Origin: Eimeria necatrix
Taxonomy: Eukaryota > Apicomplexa > Conoidasida > Eucoccidiorida > Eimeriidae
Assembly (NCBI RefSeq): GCF_000499385.1
Contig: NW_013652415.1
Span: 1 to 25,000, forward strand
Reading direction: 5' to 3'
DNA: 25,000 nucleotides
Positions 9,482 through 19,632 of the stretch are shown here, in pieces. Position 1 is the first letter of the stretch. Each line of letters opens with the position of its first letter. The notes beneath the pieces were generated by a model. The model ran no database searches and had not been told where the DNA came from. It saw only the letters and a program-made list of their open reading frames with translations. The position numbers and the translations under genes are program-made.

Positions 9482-9814
9482 CCTCGCGGGAGAAGCAAAT
9501 AAAAGAAAGAAAGAAATAAATAAAAGAGAAAATAAAAGAAAAGAAAGAAATAAAACCAGAAAAGAGAAATAATTCAAGTTTTTATGTCCCAAAGGCAAAA
9601 CAATCCGCCCAAACGCCGGCCGCCCGCAGCCACTACCTGCAGCGCAGCAGCAGCAGCAGCAGCAAACACGCAACAGACACGCAAGTTCTGCTGCTGCTGC
9701 TGCAGTCCAGACACAGCAATTCAAAAGCTTTCAACAACACAAATAAACAGAAATGATGCAGCACAAACGCGCAAGAGCGCCCCCGCTTCCCAAGTCCGAA
9801 ACTTGAATTTCTCT

Positions 9815-9874
9815 GGGGTGTACAGACACCCGACAATCTGCAGTGCCGCAGCTTTTCAGGTGTACAGACACCCC
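9815..9874. promoter_or_regulatory. Two direct GTGTACAGACACC copies
   Basis: GGGGTGTACAGACACCC at 9815-9831 and GGTGTACAGACACCCC at 9859-9874, about 335-390 bases upstream of the minus gene start at 9481. Confidence 0.7.
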
Positions 9875-9957
9875 AGCACGCGCTGCGGAAACCGGCAGCA
9901 AAAGGGCCCGCGCTGCGCTGCTGCAGCAGCAGAGGCCAGCAGCAGCAGCAGCAAGGT

Positions 9958-9975
9958 GACCAGTGGTCCACTGGT
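9958..9975. promoter_or_regulatory. Second palindrome family, copy 2
   Basis: GACCAGTGGTCCACTGGT; the centre base differs from copy 1, so this copy has the complementary centre. Confidence 0.6.
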
Positions 9976-10024
9976 GCCCGCAGAGGGGGAAAAAAGGCGC
10001 GAAAACAAGCCCGGAAAGCTGAAA

Positions 10025-10056
<32 letters not shown>

Positions 10057-11284
10057 GCTGCGAGGGGGGGATCCGGGGGCTGATCTGCGCACCTGTTGGT
10101 ACAATTGGGAAGCAAAAGAAGGGAAAAGGAGAAAAGAAACTGAAGGGAATTCGCGAGAAGTGGAATATCTTGAAATGGCCGCAGGAACAGCATCGACGGC
10201 TTCCCGCTGCGGCGCTGCGCAGGAGCGGCGCGAGCTAGCTGGGGAGGAAAGCAAACTGCCGGCGCCTTCGGGGAGAAAAAGGAGAAATATAAATTGAAAA
10301 AGAGAAAGAAAGAAAGAAAAAGAACGCAGAATGAAGACAAAGGGGAAAATTCAAAGAAGTTGAACGGCGTGGGGGAGTGGCCACTGGTGAGCCGCTTCCG
10401 CCGCGCTGGTCCGTTTTAGCCGCAAAGCTTCAACAAGTTTTTCCGCGAAAAGATTAAGGCTTTCTAAAAAGCCAAAACGGGAGAATTAAAAGGAGAAAGA
10501 AAGCTCTAAAAAGTCCTTCTTTGTGTGCCGCTGGGCGGCGCAGCAGCAGCAGCCTCAGGCTGCTACTGCGCCTCAAATGCGAACACAGCCGTTTCGCCGT
10601 TTATTTCCCTTTTTCTTTCTTTCTTTTCTCCTTCAAACCTTTTAAACTTCATTTAAATTCCAATTCCGATTATGCAAACCCAGAAAGCAGCAAAAGCCCG
10701 CCCCAGTTCAAGTGTGTTGCTGCGCGCCTCCGCTACCTGCCGCTGTGGGTCAGCAGCGCCAAGCCGCCGATTCCACCATATTTCGCCGTTTTTCTTCCAA
10801 ATTAATCCTTTTAAATGCATTTTAAACTCATTTCCGAGTTTTTCCTCCTTTTTAATTGGAAAAAGAGCCCCGGGAAAGCGCCTAAACAGCAGCAGCACGC
10901 AGAGCTGGTGGCTGCATCGGCGCCACACACGAGCGCTGCAGCAGCAGCTGCTGCAAGTGCCAAAATAAAATTAAAACAAAATAAAACTTTAATAAATGAA
11001 TTTCTTTTTATTTAAAACCTCAAAAGGAACAAACTTGCGGGCTTTTTAACTCCTTTTTTGCTGCTGCTGCTCGCAATCCATTCAAATTCAACTTTCAAAA
11101 GATCCATTGAGTGGAATTCAACTTCACTTCATTCTGCACTTCTCCCCCAGCCTCGCCCTCCACCTCTTTGAAATCACAAATAAAATAAATTTCCAAAAAG
11201 ACAAAATCTTCTTCAACTTCATCTCCAGAAAATCCTCAAGTTGCTTTCTTACACCAAACAGTTCCCCAGAGCCTGCACAGGCCT

Positions 11285-11535
11285 CTGGGGGCCCCCAGGG
11301 GCCCCCAGTGGCATTCAGGGGCCCTCCGGGGGCCCCCGGGGGCCCCCAGGGGCCCCCGGGGAACGCCAGGGGCCCCCAGGGGCCCCCGGGGGCCCCCAGG
11401 AACCTGCACTGGGGGCCCTCAGAAGACCCTAGGGGCCCCCAGGGGCCCCCGGGGGCCCTTGGGGGCTTCGGGGGGCCCCTGGGGGCCCCAGAAGACCCTA
11501 GGGGCCCCCCAAAGACTTTGGGGGCCCCCAGGATT
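11285..11535. repeat. GGGGGCCCCC array 2
   Basis: Irregular GGGGCCCCCAGG / GGGGGCCCTC blocks, strongly self-complementary. The plus ORF through it (11107-11595) is Gly/Pro-rich and is probably only a translation of the repeat. Confidence 0.9.
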
Positions 11536-11667
11536 GGCAGCTCTTTAAATGCTAAAGTGAAAAGTTTAGAATTGTTTTTGTTTGGAGTTTCCTAAAAAGA
11601 AGAATTCAAAAGCTTCTGTCTTTTCAAATTGCAAAACAGAAATTGATTGGAATGTCTTATGCAACTT

Positions 11668-11696
11668 GCTGCTGCTGCTGCTGCTACTGCTGCTAG

Positions 11697-11763
<67 letters not shown>

Positions 11764-11860
11764 GCTTCTGCTGCTACTGCTGCTGCTGCTGCTACTGCCT
11801 CCACTGCTGCTATTGCTGCTGCTACTGCTGCTGCTACTGCTGCTACTGCTGCTACTGCTG

Positions 11861-11904
<44 letters not shown>
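11668..11904. repeat. CTG array with periodic CTA interruptions
   Basis: About 79 triplets, mostly CTG with CTA every three to six units, rarely CTT or CTC. Not inside any resolved gene; in minus it would be poly-Ala with Val. Confidence 0.9.
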
Positions 11905-11905
<1 letters not shown>

Positions 11906-12117
11906 GAGTCTAGTGCTCTTGTAACAGTTCCCGCTGCTGCCTTGTGTGTCTAGGCCTCTTTTTAGGCTTTGCAAATTATTTTTTGGAAAATAAAATCATT
12001 TTAATTTATTTTGAAATAAATAAAAATAAAAAACATTTGTAAGATTAGAGGCCCCCAAGGTTGACTCTGAGAAGACATCAATTTGATGCTCTACAGCATT
12101 AAACCCTCAAAAGCACT

Positions 12118-12290
12118 CCAAACCCTAAACCCTAAACCCTAAACCCTAAACCCTAAACCCTAAAACGTAAACCCTAGAAGCGAAGAGGCGAAAACAAATA
12201 GACAGGGGCTACGGAGTGAAAAAGGACTAGTTCAACAAGCAACGCTAAGACCCTAAACCCTAAACCCTAAACCCTAAACCCTAAACCCTA
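12118..12290. repeat. Two telomere-like tracts
   Basis: CCCTAAA on plus at 12118-12175 and 12251-12290, separated by about 75 bases of unique sequence. Confidence 0.95.
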
Positions 12291-12398
12291 GAAGGAAAAG
12301 GGGGGAAAATGAAAGGCGAAAAGTACTGGAAAAGGAAAAGTTAAACAAAGAAGAAACAACAGTCAAGCCCTCGCCAGCCTCAGCCCCGGAAAATGAAA

Positions 12399-12401
12399 TA
12401 A

Positions 12402-12452
<51 letters not shown>

Positions 12453-12680
12453 ATGAGAAAGAAAGAAATGAAACAAAAGGACAAAAGCAACAAAAAAAAC
12501 AAAAATGAAATGTTCAAATAAAGAGGCTTCAGACAAAAGGGCAGCAGCAAACAAATCAACAAGTAGATGCATGCATCAATCGACAACAAATCAATTAATT
12601 AAGAATTAATTGACTTACAATTATTTGATTAATTCAATTTAATTAAATAATTAATTAAATAATTAATTAATTAAATTTAA
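12399..12680. repeat. AAAT array and TTAA-rich stretch
   Basis: AAAT 12399-12453, then TTAATTAA-rich sequence 12590-12690. The stop codon of the phosphoesterase gene (TAA) lies at the edge of the TTAA stretch. Confidence 0.9.
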
Positions 12681-12688
12681 TTATTTAA

Positions 12689-13383
12689 TTAAGTTGAAAA
12701 GCGAGGAGGAGAAAAAGGATATTCTGCTGTGAGCCATTTCACGGGGTGGAACTCGTGGGCAAAATTCGACTCTTCAACAGTCACCAAACGCCAGCCGGGT
12801 CTGCAAAAAAGGGGAAAAAAAAGAGAAAAAAAAGAAAAAAAAGTGGAAATAAATCACAAGACGAAGAGCAGCAACAAAAGGACATAAAAGGGAGAAAAAA
12901 CAAAAGAAAAAGAGCGAAAAAGCGCAAAAAAATGAAAAAAAAATTACAATTTTCGAATTCCGAAAATGACCGCGGTGTCTGTACAGCTCGCGGGTGTACC
13001 GGCGTTTTCCTGTTTCAGATTTTGATTTTAAAAATGTACAAATAAGCATTTAAATAAATATTTATATTTATTTATAATAAATATTAATAAATATTAATAA
13101 ATGCAAAACTAAAATGCAAGTAAAGACCTTCCGTCGTTCGTTGCGAAGCCGCAAGAACTGGTCACTATTTGGGGTGTATCTCCATCTCGCAGCAAAGAGT
13201 CGTAGTGCAAGTGGCCATGAAAAGAAGCAGCAACCTGCAAAACAAATTCAAAACAAAAGTTTTATTATTTTTTATTATTTCATCTTTTCATTTAATGCTT
13301 TCTCCACTTCATTAAATGCTCCATTTAACTCTCCACAGCACTCCATTTTCATCTTTTTGCTGAGGGCTCCAAAAGAAGGAACT

Positions 13384-13469
<86 letters not shown>

Positions 13470-13992
13470 CTGCTGGATCTGCTGCTGCTAGTGCGTGCAT
13501 TGTCTCGGCCTTGTTTTTTTGTTTTGAGACTTAAAAGAATATTTAAAAGAACATTTAAATAATATAAGAATATTTAAAAGAACATTTAAATAATATTTAA
13601 AGAATAAGAATATTTAAAAGAACATTTAAATAATATTTAAAGAACACTTAAAAAACTCACTTTGTACTTTTTCATCAAAGGCTGAAATCTTTCTCTCCAC
13701 CTTTTGGGCAGTTGGAAGAGCGACACTGGGTTTTGCTGTACGTACACCCCAACAGCCCCTCTCCGCAATTGTTTGAAACTGCAGTTCTTTTGCATTTTTA
13801 TTTTAATTTAATTACATTTAAATCTAATTTATAATTAGTTTCTCCCATTTGTTTGAACTACACAAACAGATGCAAACAAAATGCTGAGTGGCAGCAGCAA
13901 GCAGCAGCAAGAGGGGTTCATTAACAAACACAAAAACAAGAAGCAAAGAAAGATGCTGAATGTTGAATTTGAATTAACTGGGATAAATAAAA

Positions 13993-14025
<33 letters not shown>

Positions 14026-17000
14026 AAAAGGGAGTAGTGAACAAGGAAATTGAGACAAAAGAGCACAAAGAGACGAACAGGAGAAACAAAAAAAGCGAAA
14101 AAAAGGTTTAAATTGACAAGAGAGCGGCTCCATTAAATAAATAAACAAAAGGAAACATTTTAAAAGACAAATAAACAAAAAAGAATCAAAAAAGGAGAAA
14201 AAAGAAAACGAAAAAGAAGCTGAAGCAGCAAATAGCAATGGCCTACAACTCGCATTTGCCGGACTTCCACTGTGTTTGTCTTGTCATCTGCCTCCCCCCA
14301 ATTGTCCCAATAAAACTGGTGATGTTGGAGAAGAAACTGCTGCTTAGCGCCTTCAAAAAGATCAAAAAATTAAAATAAAATAAATAAACGAAAATTCGGA
14401 CTTGCTGCGTTTTCGCGGCGCCGCTGGGGTGTACGTACACCCCAGCGTGCAGAAACCCCTCAAAAAGCAAAACGCAAAACAGCGCCAATTGCGGAAATTA
14501 AATTGAAAAATAAATAATAATTAATTAATTAATTAGTTATTAATTAATTAATTAATTATTAATTAATTAATTAATTAATTATTAATCAATTAATTAATTC
14601 TTAATTAATTTATCATTTATTATTCATTTTCCTGCACTGGTGGCTGTTCTGTGTTCAAGTTTGCAAATGCAAAACTTTTTTTACCTTTTTCCACTCCGTC
14701 TTTTAATTCATTTTCAATCCACTCAAACTGTTCCTGTCAAAACGCAAAAAGAAACTTTAAAAACATTTATTTGAAATCAAATAAATCAACATGAGCTGCA
14801 CAAAACTAACAAAAGCTTCGCATGCACGTCACAAAGGTGTCCGGCTAGCTAGCTAGCTAGCTAGCTAGCCAGCTAGCTAGCTAGCCAGCTAGCTAGGTAG
14901 CTAGCTAGTTAAGTAGCTAGCTAGCTAGCTAGCTAGGTAGCTAGCTAGGTAGCTAGTTAAGTAACTAGCTAGCTAGCTAGCTGGCTAGCTGGCTACTGAG
15001 TTAACTAGCGAACTAGCTAGCTAGCCGTGTCATCTAACTAACTCCTGAGACAGACATTCGAATCATTAGCTAGCTGGCTCGCTGGCAGGCGGTGCACATA
15101 ACCAGACTGCCGCACAGCCAGCTAGCTAGCCAGCTAGCTAGCCAGCTAGCTAGCCAGCTAGCTAGCCAGCCAGCCAGCTAGCAAGCTAGCTAGCCACCTA
15201 GCTAGCTTGCTAGCTAAATAGCTAGACAGCTAGATAGCTAGCCACATATGTACACAGACGGCCAGATCGGTAGCCAGGGTCCAAGCTAGCTGCGTATTCA
15301 GCTAGCTAGCTAGCTAGCTAGCTAGCTAGCTAGCTAGCTAGCTAGCCATTGCTTGCCTCTGCGAGTTCCTTGGCATTTGTGTCGTCGTAAAGAACAGAAG
15401 AATTGGCAGCAACGAATTTGACGCCTCCAAACCAAAAGCTGAAGTGATCTTTTCCTTCAAAACAAAAAACAGAAAAGCAAAAAAAGAAAACTCAAAAACA
15501 AAAAATTCCATTTAAAATCCATTTAAAGTGCCAGACTTCGGCAGGAAAACACGAGCCCTCGCTGACCAGCTAGCTAGCTAGCTAGCCAGCTAGCTAGCTA
15601 GCTAACTAGCTAGCTAGCTAGCTAGCCAGCGAGCTAGCTGGCGAGCTAGTTAGCTAGCGAGCTAGCCGGCAACTTGGCTAGCTGGCTAGCTGGCTAGCTA
15701 GCTAGCTGTTTGTTTGTCTCTGCCATTTTATTTATTTAAATGTTTTAATCCATTAAAACTTTTAAATATTTCAAAGTTTACCCCACAATTGCTCATAGTC
15801 GGCAATTGAAGCTGCTGTGGGGGCGTTGCCCACGTCGTGGTTTCCGGGGAGCACGAGCTGTACGTACACCCCAAACGAGCCACAAGTCCGGAAGAATTTT
15901 AATTTAATTTTAGTTTTAATTTTAAATCATTTTAAGTGGATTTTTCCAAAAAGAACTCGACTTTGCTCAATCATTTGAGTGGATACTTCTCAAAAAAAGA
16001 AACGCCCTTCACCTAGGGTTTGGGGTTTAGCGTTTTTTAGGGTTTGGGGCTTAGCGTTTTCTAGGGTTTAGGGTTTAGGGTTTTCTAGGGTTTAGGGTTC
16101 AGGGTTTTCTAGGGTTTAGAGTTTTCTAGGGTTTAGGGTTTAGGGTTTCCTAGGGTTTAGGGTTTAGGGTTTAGACGCACCACTGGCACATCTTTGCTGG
16201 GTTTGTCAATGACATCTTTCAAGTCCTTTGCTTGTTGGTCCTGCGCGCACGAGGTGTACGTACACCTGACTTTGCATGCAGCCCCTTTTCATTCAACTGT
16301 TCGATTGGCATTTATTTTCCACTTTCCACTTTTTCTGAATTAATCAGAAAATTCCCAAGTTGGAGCTTTGCACTTCAGAGAGGCTAAGCTAGAAGATAAA
16401 AGTCGCTCGAAAGGCTTTTCAATTGACCACTTGAAGATCTGCGCCAAACCCTAAACCCTAAACCCTAAACCCTAAACCCTAAACCCTAAACCCTAAACCC
16501 TAAACCCTAAACCCTGCAGCCCTGGCTTGCCCGGACGGCTCTGACTTCGTCCTGGAGGCTCTCGTGGCTGAGGGCCGGCACTGGCGCATGCACGAGATCT
16601 CCCAAGATGGCAATAAATGCGGGTTTGCTGCTGAGGGAAGCTGCAGCAAGAATGCACTCGGCAACTTGCTGCCGCTCCTCTTCCCAGGAGTTGTTGTTGC
16701 GGTAAAGACCAAACTGAAGTCCATTAAACAAAAAGAAATCCAAAAAACCGCAAAAGAAGTGACAGTCGGGAGGCGAAGCACGGGTCACCGGGAGAAGCGA
16801 AAGCTGAGGTGTACATACACCTCAACTCCGTGCTGGACGCGGCGCACGAAACACCCGTCGGAGGCTTCCGTTGCCGCATTTCAGTCAATTAAAAGAGGAA
16901 ATTAAACGCAAATTGAGTTTGTTTTGTTTATTTTCTTTCTTTCATGCAAAACTGCCGACAATTACCTGCGGATCGGCGATGAGCGCGAAGGTGAACGGGC

Positions 17001-17067
17001 CGGACCACGTGAGTTGGTCTTCCGCCCCCGGGAGGGTGAGGGAAGTGCTTTGGACTTTGACGAGCAT
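12689..17067 (-). CDS. CPPED1-type calcineurin-like metallophosphoesterase, 10 exons, 327 aa
   Basis: Exons in coding order: 17067-16966, 16713-16513, 16240-16181, 15857-15782, 15454-15357, 14733-14685, 14350-14247, 13735-13661, 13234-13128, 12800-12689. All phases join, giving 327 residues close to the length of animal CPPED1 (about 314). Metal-binding motifs appear in family order: ADPQFGLY (D32; Gln replaces the usual His, as in CPPED1), GDLVH (72-76), GNHDVG (126-131), QHH (204-206) and GHLH (262-265). HFSFWFGGVKF after GNHD also fits CPPED1. Such enzymes are soluble metal-dependent Ser/Thr phosphatases; the substrate here is unknown. The ATG at 17065-17067 directly precedes the conserved N-terminal strand, and the stop is TAA at 12689-12691. 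Intron 5 appears to be GC-AG (GAG|GCAAGC). Intron 2 starts inside a telomere-like tract; introns 3 and 7 end with the palindrome TGTACGTACAG. The end of exon 7 is uncertain by one codon (14247 or 14250). No signal peptide is seen. Confidence 0.9.
12974..12987. promoter_or_regulatory. Motif copy in intron 9 of the phosphoesterase gene
   Basis: GGTGTCTGTACAGC, about 175 bases upstream of the exon 10 acceptor in the gene sense. Confidence 0.7.
13386..13490. repeat. CTG/CTA array in intron 8
   Basis: CAG/TAG repeats in the gene sense, wholly inside intron 8 (13660-13235), so here the CAG array is not translated. Confidence 0.9.
13536..13650. repeat. AT-rich 31-40 bp tandem repeat in intron 8
   Basis: Three copies of AGAATATTTAAAAGAACATT followed by TAAATAATA, starting at 13536, 13567 and 13607. 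Confidence 0.85.
13736..13750 (-). promoter_or_regulatory. Palindrome copy forming the 3' splice site of intron 7
   Basis: In the gene sense GGGGTGTACGTACAG ends the intron and exon 8 starts at 13735 (CAA AAC CCA). The exon is fixed by CPPED1-like sequence on both sides and by phase. Confidence 0.8.
13982..14022. repeat. AAAT array in intron 7
   Basis: About ten AAAT units within intron 7 (14246-13736). Confidence 0.9.
14426..14443. promoter_or_regulatory. Perfect palindrome in intron 6
   Basis: GGGGTGTACGTACACCCC, 76 bases upstream of the exon 7 acceptor in the gene sense. Confidence 0.85.
14515..14622. repeat. TTAA array in intron 6
   Basis: ATTAATTAATT units with short breaks, in intron 6 (14684-14351). 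Confidence 0.9.
14843..15347. repeat. GCTA array 3 filling intron 5
   Basis: Fills most of the largest intron (15356-14734) of the phosphoesterase gene, beginning just nine bases from the GC donor in the gene sense. Confidence 0.95.
15567..15708. repeat. GCTA array 4 in intron 4
   Basis: Inside intron 4 (15781-15455) of the phosphoesterase gene. Confidence 0.95.
15858..15872 (-). promoter_or_regulatory. Palindrome copy forming the 3' splice site of intron 3
   Basis: Gene-sense GGGGTGTACGTACAG ends the intron; exon 4 begins at 15857 with CTC GTG CTC CCC GGA AAC CAC, placing the GNHD motif. Confidence 0.85.
16014..16174 (+). repeat. Degenerate telomere-like tract in intron 3
   Basis: TTTAGGG units with TTTTCTAGGG spacers, C-rich in the gene sense, starting five bases after the GTGCGT donor. 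Confidence 0.9.
16252..16267. promoter_or_regulatory. Palindrome copy near the end of intron 2
   Basis: AGGTGTACGTACACCT, ending nine bases before the CAG acceptor of exon 3 in the gene sense. Confidence 0.85.
16445..16515 (-). repeat. Telomere-like tract at the start of intron 2
   Basis: Ten CCCTAAA units on plus. In the gene sense the exon ends TGC AGG and the intron begins GTTTAGGG, so the first heptamer supplies the donor. Confidence 0.9.
16807..16822. promoter_or_regulatory. Diverged palindrome in intron 1
   Basis: AGGTGTACATACACCT, one base off the core, about 90 bases upstream of the exon 2 acceptor. Confidence 0.65.
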
Positions 17068-17666
17068 TTTAAATGAAGTCAAAAAGAAAAAGACTTTACA
17101 AAGAAACAAAACTATCTGAAAAGGGGCGGAAATGCCCCCGGGAGAGCTGACAGGCGTTGCAGAACAAGGGTGGCTGCTGCGGCGCGCGCAGCCTCAAATC
17201 GCGGCAAATTTCCCAGCTTTACTTATTTTTTAATTCTTTTTTCATTTTAAACAAATAAAACTCTTCAAGGGGGCCCCTAAGACCCCCAAAGGCCCGCCGA
17301 CTGCCGCTTTTGGGGGCCCCACGAAGGCGGCGGCGTCTTCGTGTGTTCAGGATTCAGGTGTACAGACAGCTTCGCCTCCCTTCCCACACCCTCCTTCGCA
17401 AAACAGGACTTTTAAAAGTGCGTCAAATTAATTTATTTACTATTTTCAAGTTAATTTATTTACTCTTTGAGTGGGATATCGCCGAGAGCTGCGCCCACTG
17501 CGCCCCAAGGCACAGCCCACAGTGGCCAGCAAGTGAAAACGCAGCAAACTGCTACCCGCAGTGCTGCTGCTGCTGCTGCTGCTGCTGCTGCAGCTGCTGC
17601 AGCAGCAGCTTCTGAAGGGCAGTCGGAAAGCAGCTGCGATCTTGGCGTGTCTGGGGGTGGGGCTGC

Positions 17667-17680
17667 GGTGTACGTACACC
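17667..17680. promoter_or_regulatory. Palindrome copy upstream of the phosphoesterase gene
   Basis: GGTGTACGTACACC, about 600 bases upstream of its ATG. Confidence 0.75.
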
Positions 17681-17795
17681 TCACGCGGGTGCACGAGGGG
17701 AAGTCCAGAGTAGATACACACGAAGTGTTCGAGTAGAGAAAAAAAGAAGAAAAGTTTCACATTTTCTTTTGCTTCAAGTGTCTCTGGACTGCAGC

Positions 17796-17847
<52 letters not shown>

Positions 17848-17963
17848 GAGTTTAGCCAGGCCTCGAGACTTTGCTTCATTTCTGTTTGCGTCTTTTTGAC
17901 TTTTTAATTTCATTTCTAATCCGAAAACAGAAAAACAGAAAACAGACTTATTTTCTCCTGAGG

Positions 17964-18066
17964 AGTGGACCACTGGTCACCATTAGTTTGCAAAAATTCA
18001 TCTTTTTATTTTTATTTTTTTAAATTCTTTTTTGCTTCGAAGCAGCTCAAGTGACCAGTGGTCCAG
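17964..18066. promoter_or_regulatory. Second palindrome family, inverted pair
   Basis: AGTGGACCACTGGTCAC at 17964-17980 and GTGACCAGTGGTCC at 18051-18064 are inverted copies 70 bases apart. A TGTACGTACAG copy follows at 18073-18086. Confidence 0.6.
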
Positions 18067-18241
18067 CGCTGCGGTGTACGTACAGCTGGGCTTGCTGCGC
18101 TGCTTCCAAAATGCCAAAAAATATGCACAACAATAATAATGCACAAACGCTTCATCTCCTAGCAGCAGCAGCTGCTTCTGCTGCTGCTGTTGCTGCTGCT
18201 GCTGCTGTTGCTGCAGCTGCTGTTGCTGCTGCTGTTGCTGC

Positions 18242-18283
<42 letters not shown>

Positions 18284-18699
18284 GAGCGCAGCAGCGACGG
18301 TGCAGCTCTCTCTCATAAACTTTTTAATCTTTATTTGCCGGAGAGACTATTTCTGAAAATGCAAAAAAGTGTTTTTAATCTTTTTGAGAAAACTTTGAAT
18401 AAACCCCTTGGCATTTTTTGCTTCTGTTGATTTAATTTTTCTTTTTTCTCATTTTCTCTTTTAACCTGGTACTCACATTGCCCTCATTTGTTTTCTTTTT
18501 TATTTTTTATTTTTTATTTCTTCCAACTTTGCTGCTGCTCATTTTCTTTTTTATTTTTTATTTCTTCCAACTTTGCTGCTGCTCATTTGCTCTTTGGCGA
18601 GCTGTCTGTACACCCGAGAACAGTCACGCAGCAAAAGCAGCAGCCACTTGTGGGGTCCAGGGGCTCCAGTTTGCTTTTTGTGCTGCTGTTGCTGCTGCT

Positions 18700-18730
<31 letters not shown>

Positions 18731-18917
18731 TGGCCGACGCTGCCGCTGTTGCTTTGCCTGCTGCTGCTGCTGTGTCTGCTTTGCTGCTGCTGCTGCTGCT
18801 GCTGCTGCCTTGAATGCATATTTCGCGGGTGCAGCTGAGGCTGCTGTTGCTGCTGCTGCTGCTGCATTTGGCCGCACAGCTTTCGCTGCCATTTCCTTTG
18901 CGCAGAGCTACGCAGCA

Positions 18918-18952
<35 letters not shown>

Positions 18953-18962
18953 GGCCCGTTAC

Positions 18963-19042
18963 TGTTCTGCTGCTGGACAAAAGACAATAAAATTCGGAGA
19001 TGTTGGCATTGGGTATCTCCGCTTTCCCTTGGGAGGATCGGG
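18963..19042 (-). CDS. Candidate small exon of the minus-strand gene upstream
   Basis: A good acceptor (TTTTATTTTTTTGCTTTTTTGAGCAG, longest pyrimidine-rich tract nearby) precedes PDPPKGKRRYPMPTSPNFIV FCPAAE and a GTAACG donor. It starts in phase 0, matching the phase of the donor at 19632. The opposite strand is also open here in a poly-Ala frame, so this is a candidate only. Confidence 0.3.
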
Positions 19043-19108
19043 CTGCTCAAAAAAGCAAAAAAATAAAAGTGACAGCGTTGTGGGGTTGCAGTGTACGTAC
19101 ACCTGAAG

Positions 19109-19452
19109 GGCTAGCTAGGGCTAGCTAAGCATTCGCCTATTTGCGGCCTTAGCTTTCATGCTAGCTACCTAGCAAGCCAGCTAGCTAGCTAGCTAGCTAG
19201 CTAGCTAGCTAGCTAGCTAGCTAGCTAGCTAGCTGGCTAGTTGCTAGCCAGCTGGCTAGCCACGTGAGCGAGGGAAGGTCGAGTTTGCTGGCTAGCTAGT
19301 TGGGCAGTTAGCTAGCTACAAATCCTCACGCAGCTAGCTAGCTAGCTGGCTAAGGCTATTTGAACCCGCTAGCTAGCTGGGTAGCTAGCTAGCTAGCTAG
19401 CTAGCTAGCTAGCTAGCCACCAGCTCGCTAGCTGGCAAAACAGCCAGCTAGC
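19109..19452. repeat. GCTA array 5
   Basis: Interrupted GCTAGC repeats, pure from about 19176 to 19234. It lies downstream of the last placed exon of the 21345-19633 gene, probably in an intron. Confidence 0.95.
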
Positions 19453-19488
19453 TGGTCAGTGCTGCAGCGCCGTGCGTGCTGGAGCGCA

Positions 19489-19503
19489 GTGTCTGTACAC
19501 CCG
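19489..19503. promoter_or_regulatory. Motif copy
   Basis: AGTGTCTGTACACCC; in the minus sense GGGTGTACAG, a possible acceptor for the exon after 19633. Confidence 0.6.
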
Positions 19504-19632
19504 AAGCCGAGCGGCTTGAAGTGTCTGTTGATCTTTTTGGAAAGTTGAATTAGAAATAATTAATTTAAAAGAATTAAAAGAAGAATTTGAAATGATTGAT
19601 TTAAAAGAATTAAAAGAATTGTGAAGTCCTAC

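Larger units (their letters stand above)
9482..12688. other. Repeat-rich intergenic stretch, no resolved gene
   Basis: 5' flank of the minus gene at 9481 and 3' flank of the phosphoesterase gene. It holds motif copies (9815, 9859, 9958), CTG arrays (9648, 9935, 10026), a GGGGGCCCCC array, a long CTG/CTA array, two telomere-like tracts and AAAT/TTAA runs. Minus 10840-10690 reads WWNRRLGAADPQRQVAEARS, a possible lone exon, but the other strand is equally open. Confidence 0.6.
17068..18962. other. Stretch upstream of the phosphoesterase gene, unresolved
   Basis: Holds motif copies at 17356, 17667, 18073 and 18602, CTG/CAG arrays (17567-17613, 17798-17842 in opposite orientation, 18171-18285, 18681-18955) and a 34-bp tandem duplication at about 18530-18595. 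Several frames are open through the CTG arrays on both strands (for example plus GRTAFAAISFAQSYAAV and KTIKFGDVGIGYLRFPLGG near 18880-19040), but none gave a consistent exon chain. Confidence 0.5.

Noticed and set aside
7368..9502. Long plus-strand ORFs over the 9481 gene
   Set aside because: They read CTG as Leu or Cys and lack a signal of their own; the minus frame has a signal peptide and joins downstream exons in phase.
11107..11595. Plus ORF with Gly/Pro repeats as a collagen-like protein
   Set aside because: The repeat is self-complementary and open in several frames; flanks show no convincing coding character.
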